Source: Trochalopteron elliotii
Lineage: Eukaryota > Chordata > Aves > Passeriformes > Leiothrichidae
DNA: 64,000 nucleotides
Assembly: GCA_024734555.1 (NCBI GenBank)
Contig: JANPWX010000054.1
Span: 6,570,495-6,634,494, forward strand
Reading direction: 5' to 3'
The position numbers and the translations under genes were made by a program. Position 1 is the first letter of the stretch, and each line of letters starts with the position of its first letter. The notes under the pieces were generated by a model. The model saw only the letters and a list, made by a program, of their open reading frames with translations, was not told the origin of the DNA and ran no database searches. Below are positions 12,701 through 23,300 of the stretch, piece after piece.

Positions 12701-13550
12701 CTTCCAATCTGAGGAGGAGTCTATGTTCCCCATCCTCCACCTCTATTGAACCTGCTCTAGTCCAACACATGGGCAAGAATTTCCTCTTGCTTTGGTTCTC
12801 AAATTTCACTGTCACATCCAGCCTCTCCCCCCAGAGCTTTTCACCCCGAGGACTACAGTCTGCATGACTGCATTTGATAATACAGACTCTGCTGCTTAAA
12901 TACCGTACATTTGCAGACAGTTAAAGCATGTTTTACAAAGGTACCATAAAGGGCTTTAGCAACATACACTTCCTGGGCGTGCAAGCCTGCAGCAGCTGGA
13001 GCTGGAAAGGGACCCTGTCCAACATGGGACAGTTTCCCTCTCCTCAGCAGGATGGAACGGAGCACACAGAGACAAGGCCTTTGTGCTGGAGCCGTTCCCA
13101 AGCCGTGGCTTCAGAGGAACGATCTGTCTGACATGTTGCAACTCAGGAAGCATGTGCAGGAAAAGGAGGAGGGGAGCAGCAGGCAGGGATTCCCCTCCAA
13201 ATTTCCAGTGCTGTGCAAGAGGGACAAACAGTTGTATCCAGCCAGAGCGAAACAGCAGTGGGCTGTGCACAGCCTCTCAGCCGATCCTATTGAACTGAGC
13301 AGTGGCACTTGGCTCCACTGCACACCACTGCACATGACATATGCTGGGACAGAGACAATAACAAGAAGCAATGCTCACAATCCTGCAAAACAGCTCTAAA
13401 GCTTGTGCTTCCCTCAGCCTCCAACCCAGGGAGTTTGAAGGCATTCAGAAACAGTACAAAAACTCAGCTGGAGCTACGAATCCTTATAGAATCTTTCCTC
13501 CACACGTGCAGCGCAGCCAAGCCTCCCACATCTCAGTGTGCCCCAAAATT
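9791..13550. other. No gene seen
   Basis: Open frames of up to about 115 codons overlap one another on both strands at 12.85-13.55 kb, where GC is higher. The overlap in several frames marks them as composition effects. A purine-rich run lies at 10,492-10,534. Confidence 0.55.
13009..13038. repeat. Imperfect hairpin
   Basis: GGGA-CC-CTGTCC (13,009-13,020) pairs with GGACAG-TT-TCCC (13,027-13,038) around AACATG, with one 2 x 2 internal mismatch. It is too short for a microRNA precursor. Confidence 0.75.
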
Positions 13551-13560
13551 TTGTGTTTCA

Positions 13561-13858
13561 AAGGCATTTTAGAGCCTTTGCTTGTTTGGGAGAAAACAGC
13601 TTCAGAAGCCATAAGGCAGCTCCTGCAGGCTCCTCAGCATGCCACAGCATCAGTGGCGGAGGCAACGCCTGCCTGCAACAGCACAGGCAGCTGCATTCTT
13701 TAGTCTGGCACCAAGGAGGAAAGCTATCATCCATTTTTAAGTTAGATTCAGGGAACCAGCTGGGGACCAGCGATTGCCATTTCTGAAGTGCATGAAGAGG
13801 AGTGTAACCAGCCTTTCCATAGTAACGAAGATTAGCGGCCTTGAGTCTGACACTCCTC
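13561..13858 (-). other. Acceptor-led open frame, 99 codons
   Basis: On the minus strand a strong acceptor (TTTCCTATCTTTTAATGCAG, ending at 13,859) opens directly into a frame of 99 codons that runs to TGA at 13,560. A TAA in the same frame lies just inside the presumed intron, so the frame begins at the splice site. It includes GYTPLHAL, reminiscent of the start of an ankyrin repeat, but the residues that follow do not match ankyrin helices. A Cys-rich patch (CSCLCCC) occurs mid-frame. No donor and no nearby polyadenylation signal were seen, so it would have to be a terminal exon. Chance is a real alternative because the stretch is GC-rich. Confidence 0.15.
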
Positions 13859-13869
13859 CTGCATTAAAA

Positions 13870-15330
13870 GATAGGAAACAAAGAGAGAGACAGGTAATTA
13901 CATAGAAGGAGCCCTGGGGAAATTGCAAACTCCTTGAGAACCCTTTAGCTGGTCTGTATGTTTCTCCTTGTCTCCGCTTCAGCTGAAGGTCCCCAAGAAA
14001 CATTTGCCCATTAGATCATTAGCTTTATTGCAGAAAGTAGCCAGACAGCTGGTAGTGGCTGTTCAATAAAGACTTAGCTTGCCTCTGCACCGGCAAGAAT
14101 GAGATGGAGAATGAGAAAAAGAACATCCCAAGGCACATTACCTGTCTGGAGCTTATCCTTGATACGTTAGTGTACTTAGTCAGTGTGAGGGGTCTGACAA
14201 ATGAACTCTGACAAATCCTGCTGGGGCAATTTAAGACATTATTGCATCGCACTGTCTTTCAAAACCCTTCACAAACGTTAGCACCACTGAGCAATCCAGC
14301 AGGAAAACTTGTATCCTGCACTGGCCTCTCCAAATCAGAACCTAGCAAGTTAGCATAAACCCCTTCTCAGTGCTGGATTAAGTTAAGACATCAATTCTGA
14401 ACCAGAATGGCTGAGGTCTAGACAGAAGATATTGCCTCCACTACAAAGAGCATTAACATCTATCATGAAGATGGAAGAGGAAATGACATCTCAAAGCGCT
14501 TCAGCTCCTAAGCAAATACAAATCTTTAATATTAAAATACATGTGCAATTTGTCTAGCAACAAACTTGAGTCTACTCATGCAGCTCACGACACTCTATGA
14601 ATCAGCACTAATTTTTTGGACTTTATATATCCCTGACCCATAAACTGAATGTTTTGTAGTGAAAAGATGGACATGTATTTTCCCATCACCAGATAACTAC
14701 AAAATTAAATTCCTCTCACACATCACATTTTGCACTTTCATCCAAAACTGGAAAAGGTCTGGAGAGTTAAAGACTTGTCATGTGTTTCACCATTCAGAAC
14801 TAGAGTTGGGCTTCCAGATAGTTCCTGTCTTATCTGTCAGTGACACAACCAGCCACAAAACCATGACAGATCCCAGAGAAGACATCAGGTTTAAAAAACT
14901 AACCAAAACAACTTAACAACCAAACCAATCTATATTTGCCTGATCAGATGTACATGTGTGATAATAATAAAAGAAGCACTTTCAGATATGATTCTTCAAC
15001 TTGTCTTCTCCAGACCTAACTCTCTGTCTTTCTACCTAAGCTGATAAAGATTTAGTTAATCAGTCTGCAATACAACAGTTTTACTTTTTGTTCTCTGCAA
15101 GCATTTAAAATACATCTCATCTTCTAGATTTTCTCAAGGGACAGGCTCCTACACTTAGTAGTAGAGCAAGAAGTGCACAAAGCTTCTGTTTGCATTCCAG
15201 TATTAGAAGGGCAACCCACATGAACCAGAAGCTTGCCTAAACTTCACATAGACAAACTTCTTCCTCCATCACCTGCCCTTCCAGAAGGAGCAGAGCAGGC
15301 AAGACACCTTGAAAAGCAGATAACAATTAC
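13870..15330. other. No gene seen; one weak splice pair
   Basis: A minus-strand donor (CCAGACAG then GTAATG, GT at about 14,152) has an acceptor-like site about 80 bases upstream (TTGCCCCAGCAG), but the pairing is unremarkable. An A/C-rich tract lies at 14,891-14,930. Confidence 0.5.
14891..14930 (+). repeat. A/C-rich low-complexity tract
   Basis: A 40-base run of AAAC and AACC units with a few T and no G (AACCAAAACAACTTAACAAC and onward). Confidence 0.75.
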
Positions 15331-15337
15331 CCCTTAC

Positions 15338-15460
15338 CTTTCTGAAGAGGCCGCCGCCAATTAGCACATTCCTGGAGCTTCTGAATCAGGCAGGAAGAAA
15401 GGGGGGGGGGGGGGGGAGGGGAGGAGGGAGCTGTTTTCTTCCTCAGCACAACAGTATTTC
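15338..15460 (-). other. Candidate exon with tandem acceptors and a G16 tract
   Basis: Read on the minus strand, an almost pure pyrimidine run of about 36 bases, with a branch-point-like CTAAT upstream, ends in CAG at 15,463-15,461. The donor is AAAG followed by GTAAGGGG (GT at 15,337-15,336). The 123-nt exon is open in only one frame, entering and leaving in phase 1, and would encode a short proline run from the C16 tract. A second acceptor inside it, where the C16 run serves as polypyrimidine tract before TGATTCAG, would give a 43-nt exon at 15,338-15,380. Because a C16 run is unstable, the 43-nt or a non-coding exon is more credible than a coding 123-nt one. The orientation agrees with a transcript from the CpG island at the right end. 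No protein family is recognised. Confidence 0.3.
15401..15420. repeat. G16 homopolymer in a purine tract
   Basis: Sixteen consecutive G residues (15,401-15,416) are followed by A and G4, then more A/G-rich sequence to about 15,430. It is the longest G run in the window. Such runs are prone to slippage and to sequencing or assembly error, so the true length is uncertain. On the minus strand it forms a long pyrimidine tract that may serve a splice acceptor at 15,381. Confidence 0.95.
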
Positions 15461-16177
15461 CTGAGGGGAGGAGAAAAAAAAAAGTAGAAAAAAGGAAATA
15501 AGCATTAGCTTTCATGATTTTCCAAGAGGCTACTGATTACAACTCCTGCTTGGCAGAGCTACTGTGCCACTACTTCTGCAGTTCTAAAATGCCAATCTAG
15601 GGTGTCCTGTATTTTCTCCATTGTCACTTTATCAAAATAGGGAATACAAATGTCAAGCCAACCACCACTAAGAAAAGCAAAGAGATTCCTGTCAATCAGG
15701 AATGGAAAAAGTGCCATACTAGAATAGGTTAAAGTCTGATTCAAAAATATTCTCGAGCACTTTCTCTATTATGTAAACATGCTTCAGCCAAGCTCACACC
15801 CACTTCTGTAAAAATTCAAATGAGCCACATTTACTATCAAAACAGTTGGCAAAAGGCAAATTCCAACATGCATACTGAACATACAGGTACATACTGACAT
15901 TCAAGTGCTTATGTACTCTGAGAGGATCATACCTACAATTATGAGGTATTTGCAACTAATCGTAAATTCTGCTTCTTTTTAAGAGAACTTCTCTTTTTCT
16001 TAAGACAATCTATTCCAGCTATACCAAACCTTTCAGTAACAGCAAGAACAAGTATTTGTGTGGGGTTTTTTAAAACAGAATGAAGGAAAAGGAGTCTAAA
16101 AAACCTTCTGACTAAAACTACCATTTAGAAATCGAGCTTCACTCCCATAAAACCACAATTCCTCACCTCAGACCATT

Positions 16178-16190
16178 TCTCTCTCTCTCT
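16178..16190 (+). repeat. Short (CT)n run
   Basis: About six CT units, a minor microsatellite. Confidence 0.9.
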
Positions 16191-17767
16191 GCCCTACTCC
16201 TAACATGACTTTAAAGAAACTTAGACACAGAGATTTAATGGGCCCCTCCCTACCTCCAGTACCTGCCTCTGATGAAAGGCAGGAAAATCAAGTGGAAAAT
16301 TATTTTAAAGTGTGCATGCAAGACATTAACATCTTTGAGGAAATGGCAATCAGCGTTTTCCATGGGGAATGAGCAAAGGGAAACACGTCCAGTCTGTTCT
16401 CCATCACACTTTGTTGGTTTATATTCATGCAGAAAACCTCTACCCTTTTCTGTCCCATGGAAAATCTGAACAGAAGTTCTCAAAAGAAGGAAAAAAGTCT
16501 GTCCTACCTTACATTTCCACACACACTTCTGCCATCCCTCAAAACAACAATTAATCCATCTGCTAACAGCATACAGATCCTAGTCTCCTGGAAGAGATTT
16601 TAAATAAGGGGCCTCAACAGATAGGAAACAACATAAAAGGCAGCACACTTCTATCACAGCATCTCCCCCAAAGCCACCACGTCTGTCCAATTCTAAATGG
16701 CCACAGTTCCTGCATTTCTCTAGGGGACAAAAGCTCTCTTTTTCTCTCCTCCTGTCAGCAAGACTTAAAGCTGCAAGAGTAATTCTGTCCAGATTCCCCT
16801 CTAGATAGGCAATGATTTAAAGAATTCATGAAGTAACAGTGGCAGTGTAAATAAACAATGAAAAACTAAATAAAGATCACAGAAGACAACACACAGAAAA
16901 TGTGCACCAAGGAGAGAAAGAACAAGCTCAGTGATTCAGAACCTCTTCTGCCTTGTTATGTGCACCCATAAACAGGCGCAGCAATAATTTGACAATGCGA
17001 AAGAATGGATTCTGACACAAAAATGTAACTACTCAAAAACCTGCCTCCTCAACCTTCTGCCTAAAGGCAAACCTTCCCACAGTGTTTAATTTCACTTTCT
17101 CGATGTCTTACACCCCTCGTCAGTTGCATTTCTGCTTTCTGTCGGCTTTCACCATCTTGTACTAATTGATGCAAAGCAACTTAAACCTGGAGAACTCAAA
17201 TCGTTTTGTTTTTTTTAAAGGGAAACAGTGCTACAGCCCCCACTGTAGGGACGGCAGAAGAAATGACCCTTAGTGAATTGCTCCTGACACGTGTACATCC
17301 CGAGGCTATGTGCAAATCAATACTTACTGAGCAGCTCAGCACAGATCAGGTTGCAAAATGCAAGAAAAAAAGAAATTGTATCACCCCCTCAAAGATATAC
17401 TAGTTTTGTATCCCTAAATCAAATGAATCATTTGCTTTTCTTTTTCATTATCAAATCAAAAGAATGCTTTTGACAGCATTTTTCTCCCTGCTAAGAAACA
17501 CTTTCCCCCCCAGATCTCTGGTAAAGTCTGTTAAAAATTGAAATACTGGGTTATATTTAAAGTGCTTAAAAATTTTGCACTTCCATCCTATTACTAGTAG
17601 GAGAAATCACTTAAAGCAGATATGGAAGATTTGAAGAAAGCATATTTTTAAATCAAACGTAAAATCAAGAGGTGGCAAAAAAGTCTGAGGGCAAAAAAGC
17701 AAAGTTTTTTAACAATATTCTCAGGGAGACAGAAATTTGTCTCAAGTACCATTTAGAGACATAAGTT

Positions 17768-18115
17768 TGACTCAACGTCACTTGCTCCAAAGGTGAGATT
17801 GTCTGTTCTCAAATCCTCAGGCAAGAAAAAAAAAATAAAGCAAAATAACACATTACCTGAAAGTCAAATTCTAAATGGAGAAACCTCGCAAAATGACTTA
17901 CAATACCAAAAGACTTGACTAAATTTCTGGCAGGGCCAGAGACAATTTGTATGAAAAAAATGTCAAAATGTTTTGGGTTTACAGCCAGTACAGGAAGGAA
18001 ACACACAGAAAACTGGGAAACACTGTATCAAAACCCAACAAATCATCGACATCAACATTAGATAAATGACTAGGCATATGTTGAGTCAAACACCCTCAAG
18101 ATGGTGCGTGAGTCA
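17768..18115. promoter_or_regulatory. Three AP-1 sites in 350 bases
   Basis: TGACTCA (17,768-17,774) and TGAGTCA at 18,082-18,088 and 18,109-18,115 are exact AP-1 cores. The last two are 27 bp apart. About eight cores are expected by chance in the whole window, so the cluster is mild evidence for an enhancer. Confidence 0.25.
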
Positions 18116-18229
18116 ACTCCTGCAATGAATTTAGTGGAGTTGCTTTCCTACATCAAGCTTAATAAAAATAATCCTCAATTATTCCAGCTAGGTCTGGGCT
18201 CTCATTAAATCTCACATGATGCGTGCCCA

Positions 18230-18252
18230 TGTCCTGGGTACAGCCCAGGACA
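18230..18252. repeat. Hairpin with 9-bp stem
   Basis: TGTCCTGGG (18,230-18,238) and CCCAGGACA (18,244-18,252) are exact complements around the loop TACAG. It is compact and GC-rich, but not long enough for a microRNA precursor. Confidence 0.85.
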
Positions 18253-20321
18253 GTACCTGAGCTGGAGATCTAAACATGAAACAGGGATACTGGAATGTGA
18301 TTTTGACCAATCTCTTCTGAATGATGATGCCAGATTCATTCTTCCTGCTGCATAACAAAGGTAGTGTTTTTTCCAAGCATTACCCAAATGTAGCCCACTT
18401 CCTATAGAGAAATGCAAAAATCCTGCAGGACATTTGCAGGTTCTAGGTCTTAAGTGATCCAGAGACTTCTTACATTCAGAAAAAAAACCCACCAAAACTG
18501 GGGAAAGTAATGCCCCTCAGTGTTGCAATGCATGATTAAAGGGAGAAACCACTGCACCTCAGTTCCAATCTGCACTGCATGACTGGAGAAGAGCTCGCTG
18601 ACCTTACTGTGTCTGACCCCTACATGGAGCCCCTGTCAGCTCTTAGAGGAACTCCTGTGTCAACAGAAGCCCCCATTTTACACAACCAACTTGGGTGATT
18701 TTTTGGTTTATTGCATTTTGTAGCTCTATGATGGCTATTAATTTCATTACATTGAGGAATTGAATCAGAGCACTGTTGTATGCAACAGAACTTTCCCCAA
18801 ACTTTGTCCATAACATGGGGGTTTAAGCTCAGGGTTTAAACCAAAATGGGCATCATCATCAACACCTCTTAAAATTTACAGAGAAAACCAAAAAGCATGC
18901 TCAAGGTTCTTCAATCTACATTTAACTAACAGCTACTTTTCTTCAGGTGAATTATATGTACATTCAGAGAGCACTAATAGATACAGGTCAAGTTTATATC
19001 ACAGTAAAGAGTTCTTTTCTTTTTTTCCTGTTGATTTTCAAACTTTTGATCTAGGAGAGGAAATAAAACAACTATTTCCTTAACATCTATTGAGGGAAGT
19101 AGCAGTCTCCATTTCTTACTGCAAAAATCAAACAAGCAAGCTAAGAAAAAAGGAAGATTAAAATACCTACTCTTAAATAGCATGATGAAATGGAACAAAA
19201 ACTCTCAGCCTTGGGTTTTGAAGCCAGGAACCTCTCCTGCTTCTGATTCAGGTTCTTTCTCCAAGCTATTTTCTAGTATCTACAGCTGGCACAGAATCAG
19301 TATGAAACAGGACTTGCATGTTTCATTTCATGTAATGCGTTCAGTTCATGAAAACACAATATAATGCAACATAAAGAGCACAAGCTAGAAATTAGCAGAT
19401 TCTCATTTATCTTAGTATGAATTAAAAGCATATCCCTATTATCCATGCATATGTGTGCGTGCACATGTCTCATACATACAACAGGGTAAGCCTTCCACCA
19501 CAAACACCTGAAATGGAGATATTTGTGAAGAAAGAAGCTTCCTCAAACATAAATACTATTTTCCCAGAACTGTCTGCACAAAGACAGGAAGCTCTTCTCA
19601 AATATCTATTACAAAAAGCCAAGAAAAAGCAACCAAAACATTGTTGCAGAAGCACAGACAAAGCTGTGGTAAGAGTCAATGAAAACACAGACCTCCTAAA
19701 TAAATTTTCCTTTTATTTGCCTTAGTGAACTCATGAGATCCACCACCAACAGATGTCTAAATAAAAGACTAGATTTTGCTTACATGAAATGTATTTCCTA
19801 AACAAGCAGTGTAATTTTTATTAATTTGAACAACCTTTGATTTAAATGCCAAAAGTATTTTATTTCTATATCTTTATACAGAAGTGTTCACACAATTGTT
19901 TCCTATGGCTTTAATATTACAGCTATCTGTATTTTCCCACCTGCTTTCCTTGGATCCTGAAAAGAGTTCTTCTCAAAATGACATTTTTCCATGAGAAAAA
20001 TCTGAGCTTTCAGAAGCACTATTCACATGGATGTTTTTAGGTAATGTGGCTATTAAAGCATACCAACCTCTGTATGACATTTACCTACTAGTCTAACTGC
20101 AATGACCCCACCAAGAATGAAAAAAAATATTTAATTTTCTCTTAATCACCTAAAAAGATACATAATGAGCACAAGTAAGATTTATACCCCATATTTTACA
20201 TGCAAAGCCTTGAGGACCAAACTCAGTGCACCAAAGCACAACGAGAGAAGCTCATTACTTGAAAAATTTGGTCCCTTCCAAGAAACAGGGTGAGATTAAT
20301 TTCGTCAAACATCTATTTTTC

Positions 20322-20339
20322 CCTTCTAGATCTAGAAGG
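20322..20339. repeat. 18-bp perfect palindrome
   Basis: CCTTCTAGATCTAGAAGG is fully self-complementary with no spacer. Beyond it the next pair mismatches and the two after that are A:T and wobble. By simple base counting about 0.25 such palindromes are expected in 64 kb. Confidence 0.95.
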
Positions 20340-23300
20340 AAGCAACATCTTTGTCTAAAAGCCTTTCCCCTCAACTTTCCCCAAGTAATAAGGTGACAGG
20401 ATGCTGATAAACCAGCTAAAAAAACTAGTGGAGTGGGGCCCAGGACATCAGGGACACAAGGGAGAGTCAGGTGCATGGGAAAGCAGTATCCTGCTGGGGT
20501 AGTGGCCTGTGTGCTGCTGTCAGTGGGGACTTAACGACAGCCCCAAGGATAAGGGGGGTGGGAAGGGGGCATGCAGAAGCACTTTTTTTTTGCAGCAATT
20601 ACCTCTATATTACAAGCCTGATTTCGTATTTCTCTATCTTGTTCTTAATTAAAAAGAAGATACACTTCATGTTGGAAATAGTTATTTTTTGAAGCTTGAA
20701 TCATTTAGCCTATTAAACCCAAGCCTGTATTACGGGTGTTATTTCTTAAAAACATACAGTAAATGCATTAAATTATTGATAGTCATTAAACAGGAAAAAA
20801 ATTTAAACAGCTCTCAGCTTTTATCAATCATTAATGCAGTTTCCACTTGCACATCTCACTGGGTTGCTATCATATAGCACAGAGCAAAGAGTACAAATCC
20901 TGAAGGCATGAATTCATTTTCTCTTGATGCAGAGTAAAAATATTCTTGGCAGCAGGAGAGAGGCTAAAACATGAAGCAGAATGGTTGAAAGAAGGCTTCT
21001 GTCTTTTGCAGTAAACAGGTAGCAATAGGAGGGAGCAGCAATTTGAGGCACCAAAGCCCATCCACATCTCCTGTAAGGGCCAGTAGCAACGTCATCAATC
21101 ACCTCCCAGCACCTGGCAGCAGTCAGGGCCAGCCTGAGAGTGTTTGCAAATTTTTTCCCTGTATGAAATACTCGTTAATTCAATGGCATATGGGGAAAAC
21201 AAGGAGCATTGAGGTGAATAGTAAAGCATCCAGCAACTTGAGCAAGATGAAGATTTCACCCCAAGCTACTCACCAGCTCATGAACCAGTAAAACCCATCG
21301 TGTACAGAAAACCCCAACCTGAGACACAGACAGCCTGAGCTCAGAAAAATGACAGAGACTGGGATAGTCTCTTCAAGCTATAATGAGCCTTTACTGGGGC
21401 AAGTTATAACTAGACCTAATGCTTTCAGCAGGTCTGAATGACTCAATATGGGGAATTTAGAGACAGATGCCAGTTGGTGGCACCTTGCCTGCCTGCAGTA
21501 GGCCAGCTACCAGAGAAGAGATTTTCACTAACATCCCATTCTTTGTCCATTTTATGCATGGACTGAAAACCTGTCTTACAAGAGCTGCTCTCTTACCTTT
21601 CATCCCTGGCAATTTATTGAAATTCACTACTTCAAAATGCAACAAGGAGAGAACACAATCCACGGTGACAAGTCAGTTATGATTGCAGCATGCAAGGACT
21701 GACCTGACATACCTCTACAGCAGCAACTGTAGGTGAGCCATAGCCATAAAAATATCAATGCAGAACACACAAACCCTGGCTCTGGCTAGATATTCAGACA
21801 GTAAAACCTTAGCCCTGCAGCAGGCCTGCTACTGGAACCCAAATTAATTTGTTTTAAACTACCTTGTGTCTGTTTAAATGAGCTGTAATAATAGCTCTGA
21901 AGCAAAGTGCAGACACATGCAAAAGCTAAACACAATGCTGAGGACTGCTTGAGAAATGTGTGCCCACACCCAGAGCCCACTTAGAAACTACTAGCAGGAA
22001 AAACTTGTCATAATCCAAGTGTTCCACTCCCAACGATGGTTTCAATCCCTTCAAAAAACCATTTCTGTCCACATAGGAAAAAAAATGGATGTTAGAGATT
22101 AGGAAAAAGTACAAAAAGAATCATTGTCTGCAACCAAAATCTAAGTCCTGCGGAGGTTAGTATTTTTTCCTGAAAACAATTCAAGAATGTACTGAGTCGA
22201 GCAACTAGATAATGCCAAATGTTGATACAAAAGCAGCCAGGAAAAGCTGCAGTCACTGGAAAACATTCTCTAGCCTGATTGTTTACAGGCAACTATGTTA
22301 TAAAATACAAAAATATTTATTTCCAACTATCATTAGTGCAGATCTACATCATGTTAAAAAAAAATAGTCAATTAAGACACACGTTTCATTACACTGAGTC
22401 CCAGGGAAGGTAGCACAGTATTTAAAGTAATACCATGAAAGCTATTCCACCAGTGAATTGATTTCATCATATATCAACAAACTAAGTAATTCACAATAAA
22501 TTTCAATATATTAATCCTTATCTATATACAGAAGTGTAAGAGTAATAGCCCATTAGTATTATTAATGCAGCACACAACCACTAGAAGCAGCTTTCACACT
22601 GGTCCAGGAACCAGTATCCAGCTCAGGGAGACACCCACTTATCCTCCAGGCCATAAGCAGTGTACCACCGTGCTACCTGCCAAGATAAGGGAAATGGAAA
22701 TCATTGACAGGAGGTGCTTGGGCCAGCTCCACAGCTGCCTGCATGAAGCTGCTGCTGCAGCTGAAGGAAGCACAGGCTGAGCATCCAGCTTTGCCAGGGC
22801 TGATGCCTCCTCCCCACTGCCACAGCCTCTGAGGTGAGACAAGGAAAAGGGTCTGGTTTAGGTGGGTGTTCATGTGCGTGCAAAAGTATTCACTGCTTGT
22901 GATGCATCCTTCTTGCCAAGCCTTTTTATTTATTAAGTGTGCAATTTTTTTTTTAGACCACTCAAGTTCCTATCTCCTTGCTACACCCCACTGAGAATGT
23001 TCATTTCAGGCAGCTACTAGTGCTATTAAATTTTGTCTGTCCTGTAAAGCACATTAGCCCTCCAATGAAGTATCTGGAATTTCTATTTTGAAGCCACAGT
23101 CTGGATCTCTAGCTAAGAGATGTGTTAGAAGCACACAATTCCCTAGCATTTCTCCTTCCTAACCAATGCAAGGCTTGTATATGACAACATAAGCAAAGGC
23201 TACAAATCCCCGAACAGAAGTCTCATGACAACTGCAGCTAAGTCTAATGAAAAGCAACTCTGAACTAATAGTTAAAGCCTTTCAAAATCCTTTGCTATTT

